Origin: Mycobacterium rhizamassiliense
Lineage (GTDB): Bacteria > Actinomycetota > Actinomycetes > Mycobacteriales > Mycobacteriaceae
Length of the DNA: 64,000 bases
Direction: 5' to 3'
NCBI RefSeq assembly: GCF_900157375.1
Contig: NZ_LT721901.1
Coordinates: 5,227,685-5,291,684, forward strand
Below are positions 1 to 8,374 of the stretch, piece by piece; the first letter of the stretch is position 1, and every line of letters starts with the position of its first letter. The notes under the pieces are model-generated. The model had not been told where the DNA came from, did no database searches, and saw nothing but the letters and a program-made list of their open reading frames with translations. Position numbers and translations under genes: made by a program.

Positions 1-774
1 GACGAACGCGTCATACCCGTAGGCGAGGATGTCCTCGACCGTTCCCTCCGGATCGGGATTGGAGTCATAGCATCCGAAGATTTCGACCATCAGCACGGGA
101 CGGTCGCGGCGCAGGAGTTGGTCGGCCCCGGCGATGACCGTGCGCTCGAGCCCCTCGACGTCGATCTTCAGCAGGCCTACCGGGCCGGGCAGCTCGGCCG
201 CGAGCGCGTCGAGCGTGGTGCAGGGCACCGTGATCCGCTCCCGGATCGGGGCGTGGTGGGTGTCCTTCAACGAGCTGAAGCCGCTGTCTCTGGCCACGAA
301 GAAGTCGACGTCGCCAGCGCTGTCACCGGCCGCGATGCGCAGGGTGCGAATGCGATCTTGCAGGCCGTTGGCTTCCACGTTGGCAACCAGCCGGGAAAAC
401 GTCTCCGGCGCCGGCTCCAAGGCCACTACCTGCGCCACCCGGGACCAGGCCAGGCTGTGCAGGCCGACGTTGGCACCGACGTCGACGACGCAACGACCTG
501 GGTAAAGCGCACCGCACAGCGCCGACGCGATGTCGATCTCGGAGTCCTCGAAACCACCGGTCACCCGCGCGACGCGCGCGATCATCGAACCGGGCTCGAG
601 CGTCACCTGAAAACCGCGCCAATGCCAGGGCGTCAGGCCGCCGGGAAGGAAGCGACGGAGGCTACGGGAAACATTTCGCGGCACGGTCATCCAGCGCCGG
701 ATGCCGTCAGCCAGGCGCTGCGGCGGGGCCGGATTGACGGCCGGAATGACTTCTTCGTGATCGAGGAGCGACAT
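1..774 (-). CDS. FkbM-family SAM-dependent methyltransferase (3' part cut by window edge)
   Basis: Open from the ATG at 774 to the left edge: 258 codons and no stop, so the C-terminus lies outside the window. The translation starts MSLLDHEEVIPAV and carries a SAM-binding segment DVGANVGLHSLAWS near residue 95, an acidic motif VVALEPAP that follows it, and the segment LLKIDVEGLE near residue 200. Together these are typical of FkbM methyltransferases, which O-methylate sugars or other hydroxyls. It is divergent from the glycosyltransferase at 1198 and forms the outer edge of the glycolipid-decoration genes, so a role in methylating a surface glycolipid sugar is inferred. The acceptor is unknown. 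Confidence 0.85.
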   Translation of the reverse strand, partial: MSLLDHEEVIPAVNPAPPQRLADGIRRWMTVPRNVSRSLRRFLPGGLTPWHWRGFQVTLEPGSMIARVARVTGGFEDSEIDIASALCGALYPGRCVVDVGANVGLHSLAWSRVAQVVALEPAPETFSRLVANVEANGLQDRIRTLRIAAGDSAGDVDFFVARDSGFSSLKDTHHAPIRERITVPCTTLDALAAELPGPVGLLKIDVEGLERTVIAGADQLLRRDRPVLMVEIFGCYDSNPDPEGTVEDILAYGYDAFV

Positions 775-1197
775 CGGAGCAGCCCCTAAATGACTCGTGG
801 CGCGACGCCGCGACCTGCAGATATATCGCCAACGCAGCGAAGTTCACGTATTGGCATCGCCAACGACCCCCTATCCGACTCGGGCGGCACTCGCGCAATC
901 GTGACCCTACGTAGGCTGCGCCGCCCTTAGATTGCGCCGACAGTACCAGCACAACCTTCGTATGAGCGTAGCCCCGCGCGACGTCCTTTGGGGCAATTAA
1001 CGACGGTCAAGTTTGCGCTGAGCGACGCGTCATAGCGCGCCCACAGCAAACATGAGTTGGCGTCGCGCCAGCTCGGACCGTCGACCGACGGTCCGGTGAA
1101 ATCGCGCCGAACCCCGGGTCCGCGACCGAAGAACCGGCGATAATGGCCACTGGTGCCGCCCACTGCGCACACAATCGGCGAAAGGCTACGGTCCGCG
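775..1197. other. 423-nt divergent intergenic region
   Basis: This is the control region between the FkbM gene (leftward) and the first glycosyltransferase (rightward). No convincing ORF is seen. It holds a perfect inverted repeat at 1074-1095 and a GATAAT hexamer at 1139-1144, a plausible -10 for the rightward gene. An in-frame GTG at 1153 lies 8 nt after that hexamer and could be a leaderless alternative start adding 15 residues. The homologous proteins start at the MKF methionine (1198), which I prefer. Confidence 0.5.
1074..1095. repeat. Perfect inverted repeat, 10-bp arms
   Basis: Arms CGGACCGTCG (1074-1083) and CGACGGTCCG (1086-1095) are exact reverse complements separated by two bases. 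It lies about 44-65 bp upstream of the GATAAT hexamer before the first glycosyltransferase. It has no T-tract, so it looks more like an operator for a dimeric regulator than a terminator. No regulator gene is adjacent. Confidence 0.5.
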
Positions 1198-2484
1198 ATG
1201 AAATTTGCCCTGGCGTGCTACGGAACGCGTGGCGATATCGAGCCGTCCGCCGCTGTCGGCCGTGAGCTGCAGAGCCGTGGGCACGATGTCCGCATGGCCG
1301 TCCCGCCGGAGCTGGTGGAATTCGTCGAGTCGGTGGGGTTGTCGGCGGTCCCCTACGGGCCGGAGTTCAAGGACTACCTGGACGAGGAATTCGTTCGCGA
1401 GCTCTGGGGGAGGTTCCTCCGCACCTTCTGGACGATCCGGGGTCCAATCGAGCTGCTGCGCGAGGCTTGGGCGCCCGTCACCCGGTACTGGGAGCAGATG
1501 AGCGCGACGCTGAAGTCGCTGGCCGACGGGACCGACCTGCTCTTCACCGGCCAGATTTTTCAGGAGCCCGCCTCGAATGTCGCTCAGTATTACGACATTC
1601 CGCTGGCGACACTGCATTACTTCCCGATCCGGGCCAATGGCCAACTCGTCAAAATGGTGCCGAATCCGTTGGTGCGCTCCTCGATGACGGTGGCCGAGTG
1701 GGTGTTCTGGCGCATGACGACCAAGGCCGAAGAAGAGCAGCGCCGCGAGCTGGGCCTGCCGAAGGCGAAACATCCCGCGCCGCACCGGATTGTCGAACGC
1801 CGATCACTCGAAATCCAAGCGTACGAAGGGTTTTGCTTCCCCGGCCTGGAAGCCGAGTGGGCGAAGTACGACGGGCAGCGGCCTTTCATCGGCACCCTGA
1901 CGTTGGAACTGCAGACGGACACCGATGACGAGGTCGCCTCGTGGATCGCCGCGGGCAAGCCGCCGATCTGCTTCGCCTACGGCAGCATCGCCGTCGAATC
2001 CGCCGGCGAGATCGTCGAATTGGTGGGCGGCGCCTGCGCGCAGTTGGGCGAGCGAGCGTTGATCTGTGCCGGCGGCACCGACTTCAGCGACATTCGAATC
2101 CCCGATCACGTCAAGGTCGTTGGGACGGTGAACTACGCCGACACCTTCCCCGCCTGCCGGGCGGCGGTGCACCACGGCGGCGCGGGCACCACCGCCGCAA
2201 GCCTGCGCGCGGGTGTTCCGACGTTGATCCTGTGGACCACCGGCGACCAGCCGCTGTGGGGCGCGCGCATCAAACAGTTGAAGGTGGGCGCGGCGCGCCG
2301 CCTCGCCAGCACCACTGAGAAGTCGCTGGTCGCCGACCTGCGCCAGATCCTGGCTCCCGACTACGCGACCCGCGCCCGCGAGGTCGCCGCCCGGATGACC
2401 AAGCCCGCCGACAGCGTCGCCGCCGCCGCCGATCTTCTCGAGGATGCCGTCCGCCGCAAATCGGCGTTGACCGACGCGCGGTAG
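1198..2484 (+). CDS. GT1-family glycosyltransferase, copy 1 (Rv1524/Rv1526c/GtfA-GtfB type)
   Basis: A 428-aa GT-B fold glycosyltransferase. The N-terminal motif GTRGD (residues 9-13) includes Asp13, the position used as catalytic base in GtfA/GtfB-type enzymes. The C-terminal nucleotide-sugar motif VHHGGAGTTAASLRAGVP lies near residue 322 and is followed by GDQPLWG, whose DQ pair contacts the donor sugar. Homologues transfer rhamnose, 6-deoxytalose or similar sugars onto mycobacterial glycopeptidolipids or phenolic glycolipids; the substrates here are unknown. The start was set at the ATG of MKFALACYGTRGD, as in the paralogues. It ends 8 nt before the convergent acyltransferase. First of five paralogues in 14 kb. 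Confidence 0.93.
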   Translation: MKFALACYGTRGDIEPSAAVGRELQSRGHDVRMAVPPELVEFVESVGLSAVPYGPEFKDYLDEEFVRELWGRFLRTFWTIRGPIELLREAWAPVTRYWEQMSATLKSLADGTDLLFTGQIFQEPASNVAQYYDIPLATLHYFPIRANGQLVKMVPNPLVRSSMTVAEWVFWRMTTKAEEEQRRELGLPKAKHPAPHRIVERRSLEIQAYEGFCFPGLEAEWAKYDGQRPFIGTLTLELQTDTDDEVASWIAAGKPPICFAYGSIAVESAGEIVELVGGACAQLGERALICAGGTDFSDIRIPDHVKVVGTVNYADTFPACRAAVHHGGAGTTAASLRAGVPTLILWTTGDQPLWGARIKQLKVGAARRLASTTEKSLVADLRQILAPDYATRAREVAARMTKPADSVAAAADLLEDAVRRKSALTDAR

Positions 2485-2491
2485 GCTTGGC

Positions 2492-3589
2492 TCAGTCGGT
2501 TGCCTCGGCCGAAACCGGCAAGTTCGAGTCCTCTTGCGCTGCAAGACTTTTGCGCTTGAACCGCGCCTTCAGAGACATCGCCGGCTTCTCCACGAGGAAC
2601 CAACTCGTTGCGGCAACCGGCAGCACCGCCACGGCGGCGATGAGCGCGAACACCAACGGATTCAAGGTGACCAGCCCGGCGATCACCAGCAACTGCTGGA
2701 TCGGGAACGCGTAGATGTAGACGCCGTAGGACAGGTCCGTCCGGAGCCTCAGCCGCTCGTTGTGCAGCAGGGCGCCCGACGCAATGATCATGTAAGCGAG
2801 TGGAATGGCGGCCACCAGGCGGTAATACGGCAACCAGCTGGACGCGAGCACGATCACCGCGCTCACCGCGACCAGTGACCAACGGGCGGGGATCACGTCC
2901 TGGAACTGATGCACCAGCGCCCCCGCCGCGAACATCAGCGCGAACCGTGCCGCCGCGTAGGTGATCATCTGCTGAGGCGTTGCGTCGGTGGATAACGGCG
3001 TCATCGTCGAGGCAACCAGCGCCAGCGCGAACACCAAGGGAATCGGCCACCGACGCCGGAGCAGCCCGGCAACGCCGAGCAGGGCAACGGCTATGTAGCA
3101 GAACACTTCCCAGATGAGTGTCCACAGGGAACTGTCCCAGAAGCCCGGATACGGCACGCCGCGGGGCGTCCCGCCGATATCAAACAGGAGCCCGCCGACC
3201 GCGGGCATGTTGATCAGGACGTACCGCAGGGGCGCACCGGAGGAGATCAGGTCTTTGGCCGAACCGCCTTGCATCGCCACACCGAGCGGTGCGACCACAA
3301 ACGCGACGACGACGAGGCAGACCCACACCCCGGGCAGGACGCGAAGTCCCCGGGCGACGAAGTAGTCACGAAGCCGCGGGTCTCGCAGCCAGCTCGACGT
3401 GATGAGGTATCCCGAGATCGCGAAGAATCCGTCGACGAAGACCTCGCTGAGGAGCTGCCGAGCCGGCGCGAACGCTATGTGGTGGCCCGTGGTCAAAAAC
3501 GAGTGCCAGACGATGACCCCGGTGGCCAGCAGCAACCGCCACGCGTTCAGCGCGTTTCGTCTCGGATCCAGCTCCTGACCGAGCGTCAT
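2492..3589 (-). CDS. Acyltransferase-3 family membrane protein
   Basis: A 365-aa polytopic protein (about ten hydrophobic segments) of the OafA/YrhL acyltransferase-3 family. These enzymes move acyl groups from a cytoplasmic donor to sugars of envelope glycolipids. The N-terminal VIVWHSF carries the family's catalytic-type His near residue 29, and FFAISGYLI is the usual second membrane segment. A good Shine-Dalgarno (AGGGAG, 6 nt) precedes the ATG at 3589. Inside this cluster the likely job is O-acylation of the oligosaccharide, as Atf1 does for glycopeptidolipids. The acyl donor and sugar are not readable from sequence. Confidence 0.88.
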   Translation of the reverse strand: MTLGQELDPRRNALNAWRLLLATGVIVWHSFLTTGHHIAFAPARQLLSEVFVDGFFAISGYLITSSWLRDPRLRDYFVARGLRVLPGVWVCLVVVAFVVAPLGVAMQGGSAKDLISSGAPLRYVLINMPAVGGLLFDIGGTPRGVPYPGFWDSSLWTLIWEVFCYIAVALLGVAGLLRRRWPIPLVFALALVASTMTPLSTDATPQQMITYAAARFALMFAAGALVHQFQDVIPARWSLVAVSAVIVLASSWLPYYRLVAAIPLAYMIIASGALLHNERLRLRTDLSYGVYIYAFPIQQLLVIAGLVTLNPLVFALIAAVAVLPVAATSWFLVEKPAMSLKARFKRKSLAAQEDSNLPVSAEATD

Positions 3590-3774
3590 CGTTCTCCCTA
3601 CCCTTGCTGTCGCCGCACAGCGAGTTTAGGGTCGCCCTCGAAGAATGCGATCGCTGAGCATCTACTTGCCCCGCGATTCTTGCCTATCGCCACCCAGTCA
3701 GCAGCCAATCGGCGAAGTTGGGCAGCCGACCAGCAAAGATTGCGGCACTCCCCTCGTCCTCGCCACAACGGTCG

Positions 3775-4590
3775 TCATTGGTTGCGCCAGAACACACCGC
3801 TGCCGTCGATCTCGACGATTTCCGCCGTGATCCCGTGCGCTGCGCGGTAGTCGGTGACGGCTTGCCGGCACGCACCCAGGTTGTAGTCGTCGATGATGCA
3901 GAAGCCGCCGGATGACAGCCGCGGGTACAGCCCGTCGAGCGCCTGGATCGTCGATTCGTACAGATCACCGTCGAGGCGCAAGACCGCGATGCGCTCAATC
4001 GGGGCGTCACCCAGCGTGTCCTTGAACCACCCGGGCAGGAAGCGCACCTGATCGTCCAACAGCCCATAACGCTGGAAATTCGCCCTGACCTCGGTTTCCG
4101 AAACCGCCAGCACGGGGGCGAATCGGTACAGCAGACTCCGTTTGTCGATCTCGTAATGCTCGGGATCCGGGGGTGGCACACCCGCAAAGGAATCCGCCAG
4201 CCATACGCGTCGCGTCTTGTCGCCGTAGGCCTCCAGGACGGCGCGCATCAGGATGCAGGCTCCACCGCGCCAAACCCCGCATTCGACTAGGTCACCGGGC
4301 ACGCGCTCGGCGATGACCGTCTCGACGCATTGCTGCAGGCTGGTCAGCCGCTGCATCCCGATCATCGTCTCGGCGTCGGTGGGCCAGTCGAGGCCCAACT
4401 CGCGAATGCGCTTGCCGAACGGCATCTTCCCCATGGATAACGGGGTCAGGACGTTCATGACTCGCACCACGGCGCGTCGCCGCAGCGACCAGTCGGCGGG
4501 CACTACGTCATCGACGTCGTATCGGGTGAGTTGATGCCGGATCTCGTCGAGGTACCCAGCGTGAATGTCGTGATCGGGGGATGCAGACAT
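3775..4590 (-). CDS. TylF/MycF-type sugar O-methyltransferase, copy A
   Basis: A 271-aa member of the macrocin O-methyltransferase (TylF/MycF/NovP) family, the family of the mycobacterial glycopeptidolipid rhamnosyl O-methyltransferases. It has a SAM-binding loop LVECGVWRGG near residue 100, the metal/SAM acidic motif LRLDGDLYEST near 206, and CIIDDY near 235 with Mg2+-binding acidic residues. AGGAGC lies 4 nt before the ATG at 4590. Its paralogue follows at 4824-5684, so the pair arose by tandem duplication and may methylate different hydroxyls or different sugars. It is separated from copy B by 233 nt that include an AT-rich palindrome and probably a separate promoter. Confidence 0.9.
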   Translation of the reverse strand: MSASPDHDIHAGYLDEIRHQLTRYDVDDVVPADWSLRRRAVVRVMNVLTPLSMGKMPFGKRIRELGLDWPTDAETMIGMQRLTSLQQCVETVIAERVPGDLVECGVWRGGACILMRAVLEAYGDKTRRVWLADSFAGVPPPDPEHYEIDKRSLLYRFAPVLAVSETEVRANFQRYGLLDDQVRFLPGWFKDTLGDAPIERIAVLRLDGDLYESTIQALDGLYPRLSSGGFCIIDDYNLGACRQAVTDYRAAHGITAEIVEIDGSGVFWRNQ

Positions 4591-4666
4591 GCCTGCTCCT
4601 AACTCGCTCCCCCGTTCCGCTCGGGCCGAGTCTAGACAGCTATCGCTGCCAGCAAATCCGTTTTGA

Positions 4667-4694
4667 ATTTATTTCAATTCAGATTCAAATAAAT
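4667..4694. repeat. AT-rich imperfect inverted repeat upstream of TylF copy A
   Basis: ATTTATTT (4667-4674) pairs with AAATAAAT (4687-4694). After one C/C mismatch the inner AAT/ATT also pairs around a TCAG loop, giving 11 paired positions in 28 bp. The stretch is strikingly AT-rich for this genome and lies 77-104 nt upstream of the copy A start, so it may be an operator, a nucleoid-protein (Lsr2-like) nucleation site, or part of a promoter. Confidence 0.45.
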
Positions 4695-4823
4695 GCCAAC
4701 GACCGTATTTGCGGCCGAGCCGGCAACGATTCGTCGATCGCCCGGCCGCACCCGTCTGGCGCGAACGCGTCGTTCAGCCCGGCCGCAACGAAAAAGCAAG
4801 GCTCAGTTGACGATTACGAACGA

Positions 4824-5684
4824 CTACTTGCGCCAGAGCACGCCGCTGCCGTCGATGTCGACGATCTCCGCGGTGATCCCATGCTTCTCGCGGTAGTCCG
4901 CGACGGCCTGGCGGCAGTAAGGAAGGTGGTAGTCGTCGATGATGCAGAAGCCACCGGGTGACAGTCGCGGGTACAGCCCGTCGAGCGCCTGAATGGTCGA
5001 TTCGTACAGATCGCCGTCGAGGCGCAGCACCGAGATGCGCTCAATCGGGGCGTCACCCAGGGTGTCCTTGAACCAGCCGGGCACGAAGCGCACCTGATCG
5101 TCCAACAGCCCATAACGTTCGAAATTGGCTTTGACCTGCTCCTGCGACACCGCGAGGACGGGCGCAAAGCGGTGCAGTCCCATGTTGTACCAAGGCAGTT
5201 TGTCCGCCTTGTAGTTCTCGACGTCCGGGGGTGGCACACCCTCGAACGAATCGCACAGCCACACCGACCGCGTCTTGTCCCCGTGGGCGGCCAGCGTCGC
5301 GCGCATCAGGATCGCGGCCCCGCCGCGCCAGACGCCGCATTCGACCAAATCGCCGGGGATGTCCTCGGCCAGCACCGTTTCCACGCACTCCTGCAGACTG
5401 GTGAGCCGCTGCATGCCGATCATCGTCTCGGCGTCGACGGGCCAGTCGAGCCCCAGGTCGCGCCTGCGCTTGTCGAACGGCTTCTTGCGTACCAGCATCA
5501 GGTTGCCGGCCTTGAAGAAAGGAAGCCCCAGCAACCACCCAAGGGTCAGACGCTGCTCCTGTGACCACCCCACAGGCACCAGTTGGTCCACGCCGTATCG
5601 GGTGAGATCGCGCCGGATCTGATCGAGGTACAACGTTTTGGCGTCGCGATCAGTCACGGTCGTCTCATGGTCGGTCACGCTCAC
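4824..5684 (-). CDS. TylF/MycF-type sugar O-methyltransferase, copy B
   Basis: A 286-aa paralogue of the 3775-4590 product with the same blocks: LVECGVWRGGAAILMR for SAM, LRLDGDLYEST and CIIDDY for metal. It differs mainly in the N-terminal 65 residues and in a four-residue longer loop after FEGVPPPDVENYKADK, near the expected acceptor-sugar pocket. That is where a change of regiospecificity would be expected. The start is a GTG at 5684 preceded by AAGGGGC. Both copies share a highly similar C-terminal half, which suggests a fairly recent duplication. The substrate is inferred to be a deoxysugar of a surface glycolipid. Confidence 0.9.
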   Translation of the reverse strand: MSVTDHETTVTDRDAKTLYLDQIRRDLTRYGVDQLVPVGWSQEQRLTLGWLLGLPFFKAGNLMLVRKKPFDKRRRDLGLDWPVDAETMIGMQRLTSLQECVETVLAEDIPGDLVECGVWRGGAAILMRATLAAHGDKTRSVWLCDSFEGVPPPDVENYKADKLPWYNMGLHRFAPVLAVSQEQVKANFERYGLLDDQVRFVPGWFKDTLGDAPIERISVLRLDGDLYESTIQALDGLYPRLSPGGFCIIDDYHLPYCRQAVADYREKHGITAEIVDIDGSGVLWRK

Positions 5685-6026
5685 AAAACTGCCCCTTACA
5701 TAGGCCTACGGGATTACCCTCCCCGCGACGAGTCTAGACATTTGTCGACAGCGTCCATGCATTTCGGCGTATTCCACGACGGCCCGCCCGCAGTGCCCGA
5801 CCACCTTGCGGATGGCCACAGGTGTTGCCTTTGACAAAACACCACGTCAATCCGGCTCGCATCAAAGGTGGGCGACACATTGGCCCGTTTTGCCTCCGCG
5901 CACTGGGCAAGCGCTTAGCATGAGTAAGCGTTATGGCACTGTTGCTCGGTCAGCCCCGGTTTTCACTTCTTCATCCGGCGGCGTTCCCGACCGGCCGACG
6001 CCAAACGGGCGAAATGATTAGCAGCT
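5685..6026. other. Divergent intergenic region with candidate promoter elements
   Basis: About 340 nt between TylF copy B (leftward) and the sulfotransferase leader (rightward). A TTGACA hexamer lies at 5831-5836, but no convincing -10 follows at the right distance. No ORF with a ribosome-binding site was found. No repeat stronger than chance was seen. Confidence 0.35.
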
Positions 6027-6128
6027 ATGTGTGCTGACGTTTCGCAAGGGGGAAGTATGCCAAAGGGGGCAGTAATGGCTGACCTAAGCGCGTCCGCAAC
6101 TCTCGCCACATTCGGTGTGTCGTCATGA
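6027..6128 (+). CDS. Candidate short leader ORF coupled to the sulfotransferase
   Basis: An ORF of 33 codons from ATG 6027, with in-frame ATGs at 6057 and 6075. The last two each follow a strong purine run (AAGGGGGAAGT and AAAGGGGGCAGTA). The stop TGA (6126-6128) overlaps the sulfotransferase ATG (6125) as ATGA. The shortest version has 17 residues, MADLSASATLATFGVSS. This layout fits a translated leader that couples ribosomes into the sulfotransferase gene, which itself lacks a clear Shine-Dalgarno. No homologue is known to me and the product may have no function of its own. Confidence 0.4.
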   Translation: MCADVSQGGSMPKGAVMADLSASATLATFGVSS

Positions 6129-7102
6129 CCATTCCCGCGCCTCGATGTCCTGGGACCAACGGCCGTCCGGTCGCGCTGTTCGTGCTCGGCATGCCCCGAT
6201 CCGGAACCTCGGCTCTCACCCGGGTTCTCTCGTTGTCCGGTGCGACGCTGCCGGCCGGGATGCTGGGCGCCGACTCGGGCAACCCCGGCGGTTACTGGGA
6301 ACCGCGCAAGGTACTTCGCCTCAACAACACGATCCTGCTTCGCCACGGCAGCAGCGCATTCGACCCGTCATTGCGCCTGCAAGAGGAGGACGCGCTCAAC
6401 GACGGCGAGAAGGCCGCCTACATCGCCAATATTCGGGCCTACCTCACCACGCTGCCCGCGGCACCGGTCGTCATCATCAAGGACCTGCAGATCACTGCGC
6501 TGTCGGAGGTGTGGTTCGAGGCGACGCGCCAGGCCGGCTTCGACATCGCCGTCGTGATCGCCGTGCGACACCCCCAGGAAGTCGGCGCCTCGCTGGCAAA
6601 ACTCATGCGCGCCCGGCCCGAGCTCTCTAGTGCCCTTTGGCTGAAATACAACCTGCTCGCCGAACGCCATACGCGCGGGATCCCTCGCGTCTTCGTCGAG
6701 TACACCAACCTTCTCGACGACTGGCAGCTGCAGTTGAAGCGGATTTCCGCGACGCTCGGTATCGACCTGAGCGCCCAGGATGAAGGCGCCATCGGGGAAT
6801 TCCTGAAAGCGGACCTGCGACGCCAGCGGGACTGCGGCCCGGTACCCGAACTTTGCGGCGCCGACTGGATTCCCGCAACCTATCTGGCCTTGCACGCGGC
6901 GGCGCGGGACGAGCCGTTGGACGAGTCCGCGATGGACCGCATCTTTTACGCGTATCGGGCTGCGGAGCGGGATTTTCGAACAGCGTTCGAAGATTTCCGC
7001 CATCACTCCAACAACATGTTCGTCCGGATCTCCCGGCCGTTCATCTGGAATCTGATGGAGATCATCGCGATTACCAAGCGGCGGCGCGGGAGTTGGGCCT
7101 AG
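6125..7102 (+). CDS. PAPS-dependent sulfotransferase family protein
   Basis: A 325-aa protein with the 5'-phosphosulfate-binding P-loop GMPRSGTSAL at residues 22-31 and a 3'-phosphate region VIAVRHPQEVGAS near residue 142, as in bacterial sulfotransferases that take sulfate from PAPS. The rest has no signal peptide or membrane segment, so it acts in the cytoplasm. Its place among glycosyl-, methyl- and acyltransferases suggests sulfation of the same glycolipid, as known for sulfated glycolipids of several mycobacteria. That link is inference. It starts inside the stop of a short leader ORF and is followed after 174 nt by the epimerase. Confidence 0.85.
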   Translation: MTIPAPRCPGTNGRPVALFVLGMPRSGTSALTRVLSLSGATLPAGMLGADSGNPGGYWEPRKVLRLNNTILLRHGSSAFDPSLRLQEEDALNDGEKAAYIANIRAYLTTLPAAPVVIIKDLQITALSEVWFEATRQAGFDIAVVIAVRHPQEVGASLAKLMRARPELSSALWLKYNLLAERHTRGIPRVFVEYTNLLDDWQLQLKRISATLGIDLSAQDEGAIGEFLKADLRRQRDCGPVPELCGADWIPATYLALHAAARDEPLDESAMDRIFYAYRAAERDFRTAFEDFRHHSNNMFVRISRPFIWNLMEIIAITKRRRGSWA

Positions 7103-7276
7103 ATCCGCGTCTGACCTCCCCGCGGCGACGCGCACTCGCCGATTCGCTTCTTGGAGTACCACTTCCGACAGCCGTCAATTTCTGTTGAAAAACGATTCGC
7201 GAGCCGGGCTCGGGAGTCGCGGATATGATCACGTTCGGCTACTCGCTCGGCGAGACGAACAGGAGGCTTCGGCTCT

Positions 7277-8374
7277 TTGTCAGGATCGGTGCTTGTCACT
7301 GGCGGGGCAGGATTCATCGGCTCCGCACTCGCACACCGTCTGGTGACAGCCGGCTACGACGTCGCCGTGATGGATGTCCTGCACCCACAGGTGCATACCG
7401 GACACCAGGCGATCGACCTGCCGTCGTCGGCGCGGTTGTTCACTGGCGACGTCACCCACGCGCCCGACTGCGATGCGGTCCTTCGCCTGTTCCGCCCCTC
7501 GCAGATCGTCCATCTGGCGGCGGAGACCGGGACCGCGCAATCGCTTTCGCACGCAACGCGCCACGGCTCGGTGAACGTCGTCGGAACGACTCAACTTCTC
7601 GATGCCCTGAGCCGCGCGACGCACGTGCCCGACCAACTCGTGCTGGCGTCGTCGAGGGCCGTCTACGGCGAGGGCGCGTGGCAATCGGGCGCGCAGATCT
7701 TCTACCCGCGGCCGCGCAGCCATGCCCAGCTGCAGGCCGGCGCCTGGGATCCCGTCGGCCCCACCGGCGATGCCGCGGTGCCCCTGCCGAGCTGCGCGGG
7801 TCGCACCGAACCGCGGCCCACCAACATTTACGCCGCAACCAAACTCGCCCAAGAGCACCTGTTGGCCGCGTGGGCCGCCGCGCACGACACCAGCCTCAGC
7901 GTGCTGCGGCTGCAGAACGTCTACGGGCCCGGGCAGTCGCTGACCAATTCGTACACCGGGATCGTCACCCTCTTCGCACGCCTGGCGCGCGAGCAGCGGC
8001 CGTTGGAGGTCTACGAAGACGGCCAGATCGTGCGCGATTTCGTCTACATCGACGACGTTGTGGAAGCGTTGTTCGCGACGATCGACCGGCCCGCCGTCGA
8101 ACCACGCCTCCTCGACATCGGCTCGGGCGTCCCGACGACCATCCATGAGCTGGCGCACAACATCGCCACACTGTGCGAGGCTCCCGAGCCGACCGTCGTA
8201 GCGAAATTCCGCGACGGCGACGTGCGTGCGGCCAAGTGTGACATCGAGGCTGCGAAGGCCGAGCTGGAGTGGCGGCCAACCTGGGCGCTCGAAAAAGGCC
8301 TGCTAGCTCTGCTTGACTGGATCGGCGAACAACACGAATTGCCTTCCGGCGCAACCGATCACGGACCGCGATGA
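7277..8374 (+). CDS. NAD-dependent sugar epimerase/dehydratase
   Basis: A 365-aa extended-SDR protein with Rossmann motif GGAGFIG (residues 9-15) and catalytic Tyr185/Lys189 in NIYAATK. The usual SSA/SST stretch is SSR at 125-127. Such enzymes epimerise or reduce nucleotide-linked sugars. An insert at about residues 133-180 (rich in Pro/Gly/Arg) lies before the active site. The start is a TTG at 7277 with AGGAGG 10 nt upstream, giving MSGSVLVTGG. The stop overlaps the ATG of the following glycosyltransferase (ATGA), so the enzyme probably makes the donor sugar for that transferase. Confidence 0.9.
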   Translation: MSGSVLVTGGAGFIGSALAHRLVTAGYDVAVMDVLHPQVHTGHQAIDLPSSARLFTGDVTHAPDCDAVLRLFRPSQIVHLAAETGTAQSLSHATRHGSVNVVGTTQLLDALSRATHVPDQLVLASSRAVYGEGAWQSGAQIFYPRPRSHAQLQAGAWDPVGPTGDAAVPLPSCAGRTEPRPTNIYAATKLAQEHLLAAWAAAHDTSLSVLRLQNVYGPGQSLTNSYTGIVTLFARLAREQRPLEVYEDGQIVRDFVYIDDVVEALFATIDRPAVEPRLLDIGSGVPTTIHELAHNIATLCEAPEPTVVAKFRDGDVRAAKCDIEAAKAELEWRPTWALEKGLLALLDWIGEQHELPSGATDHGPR

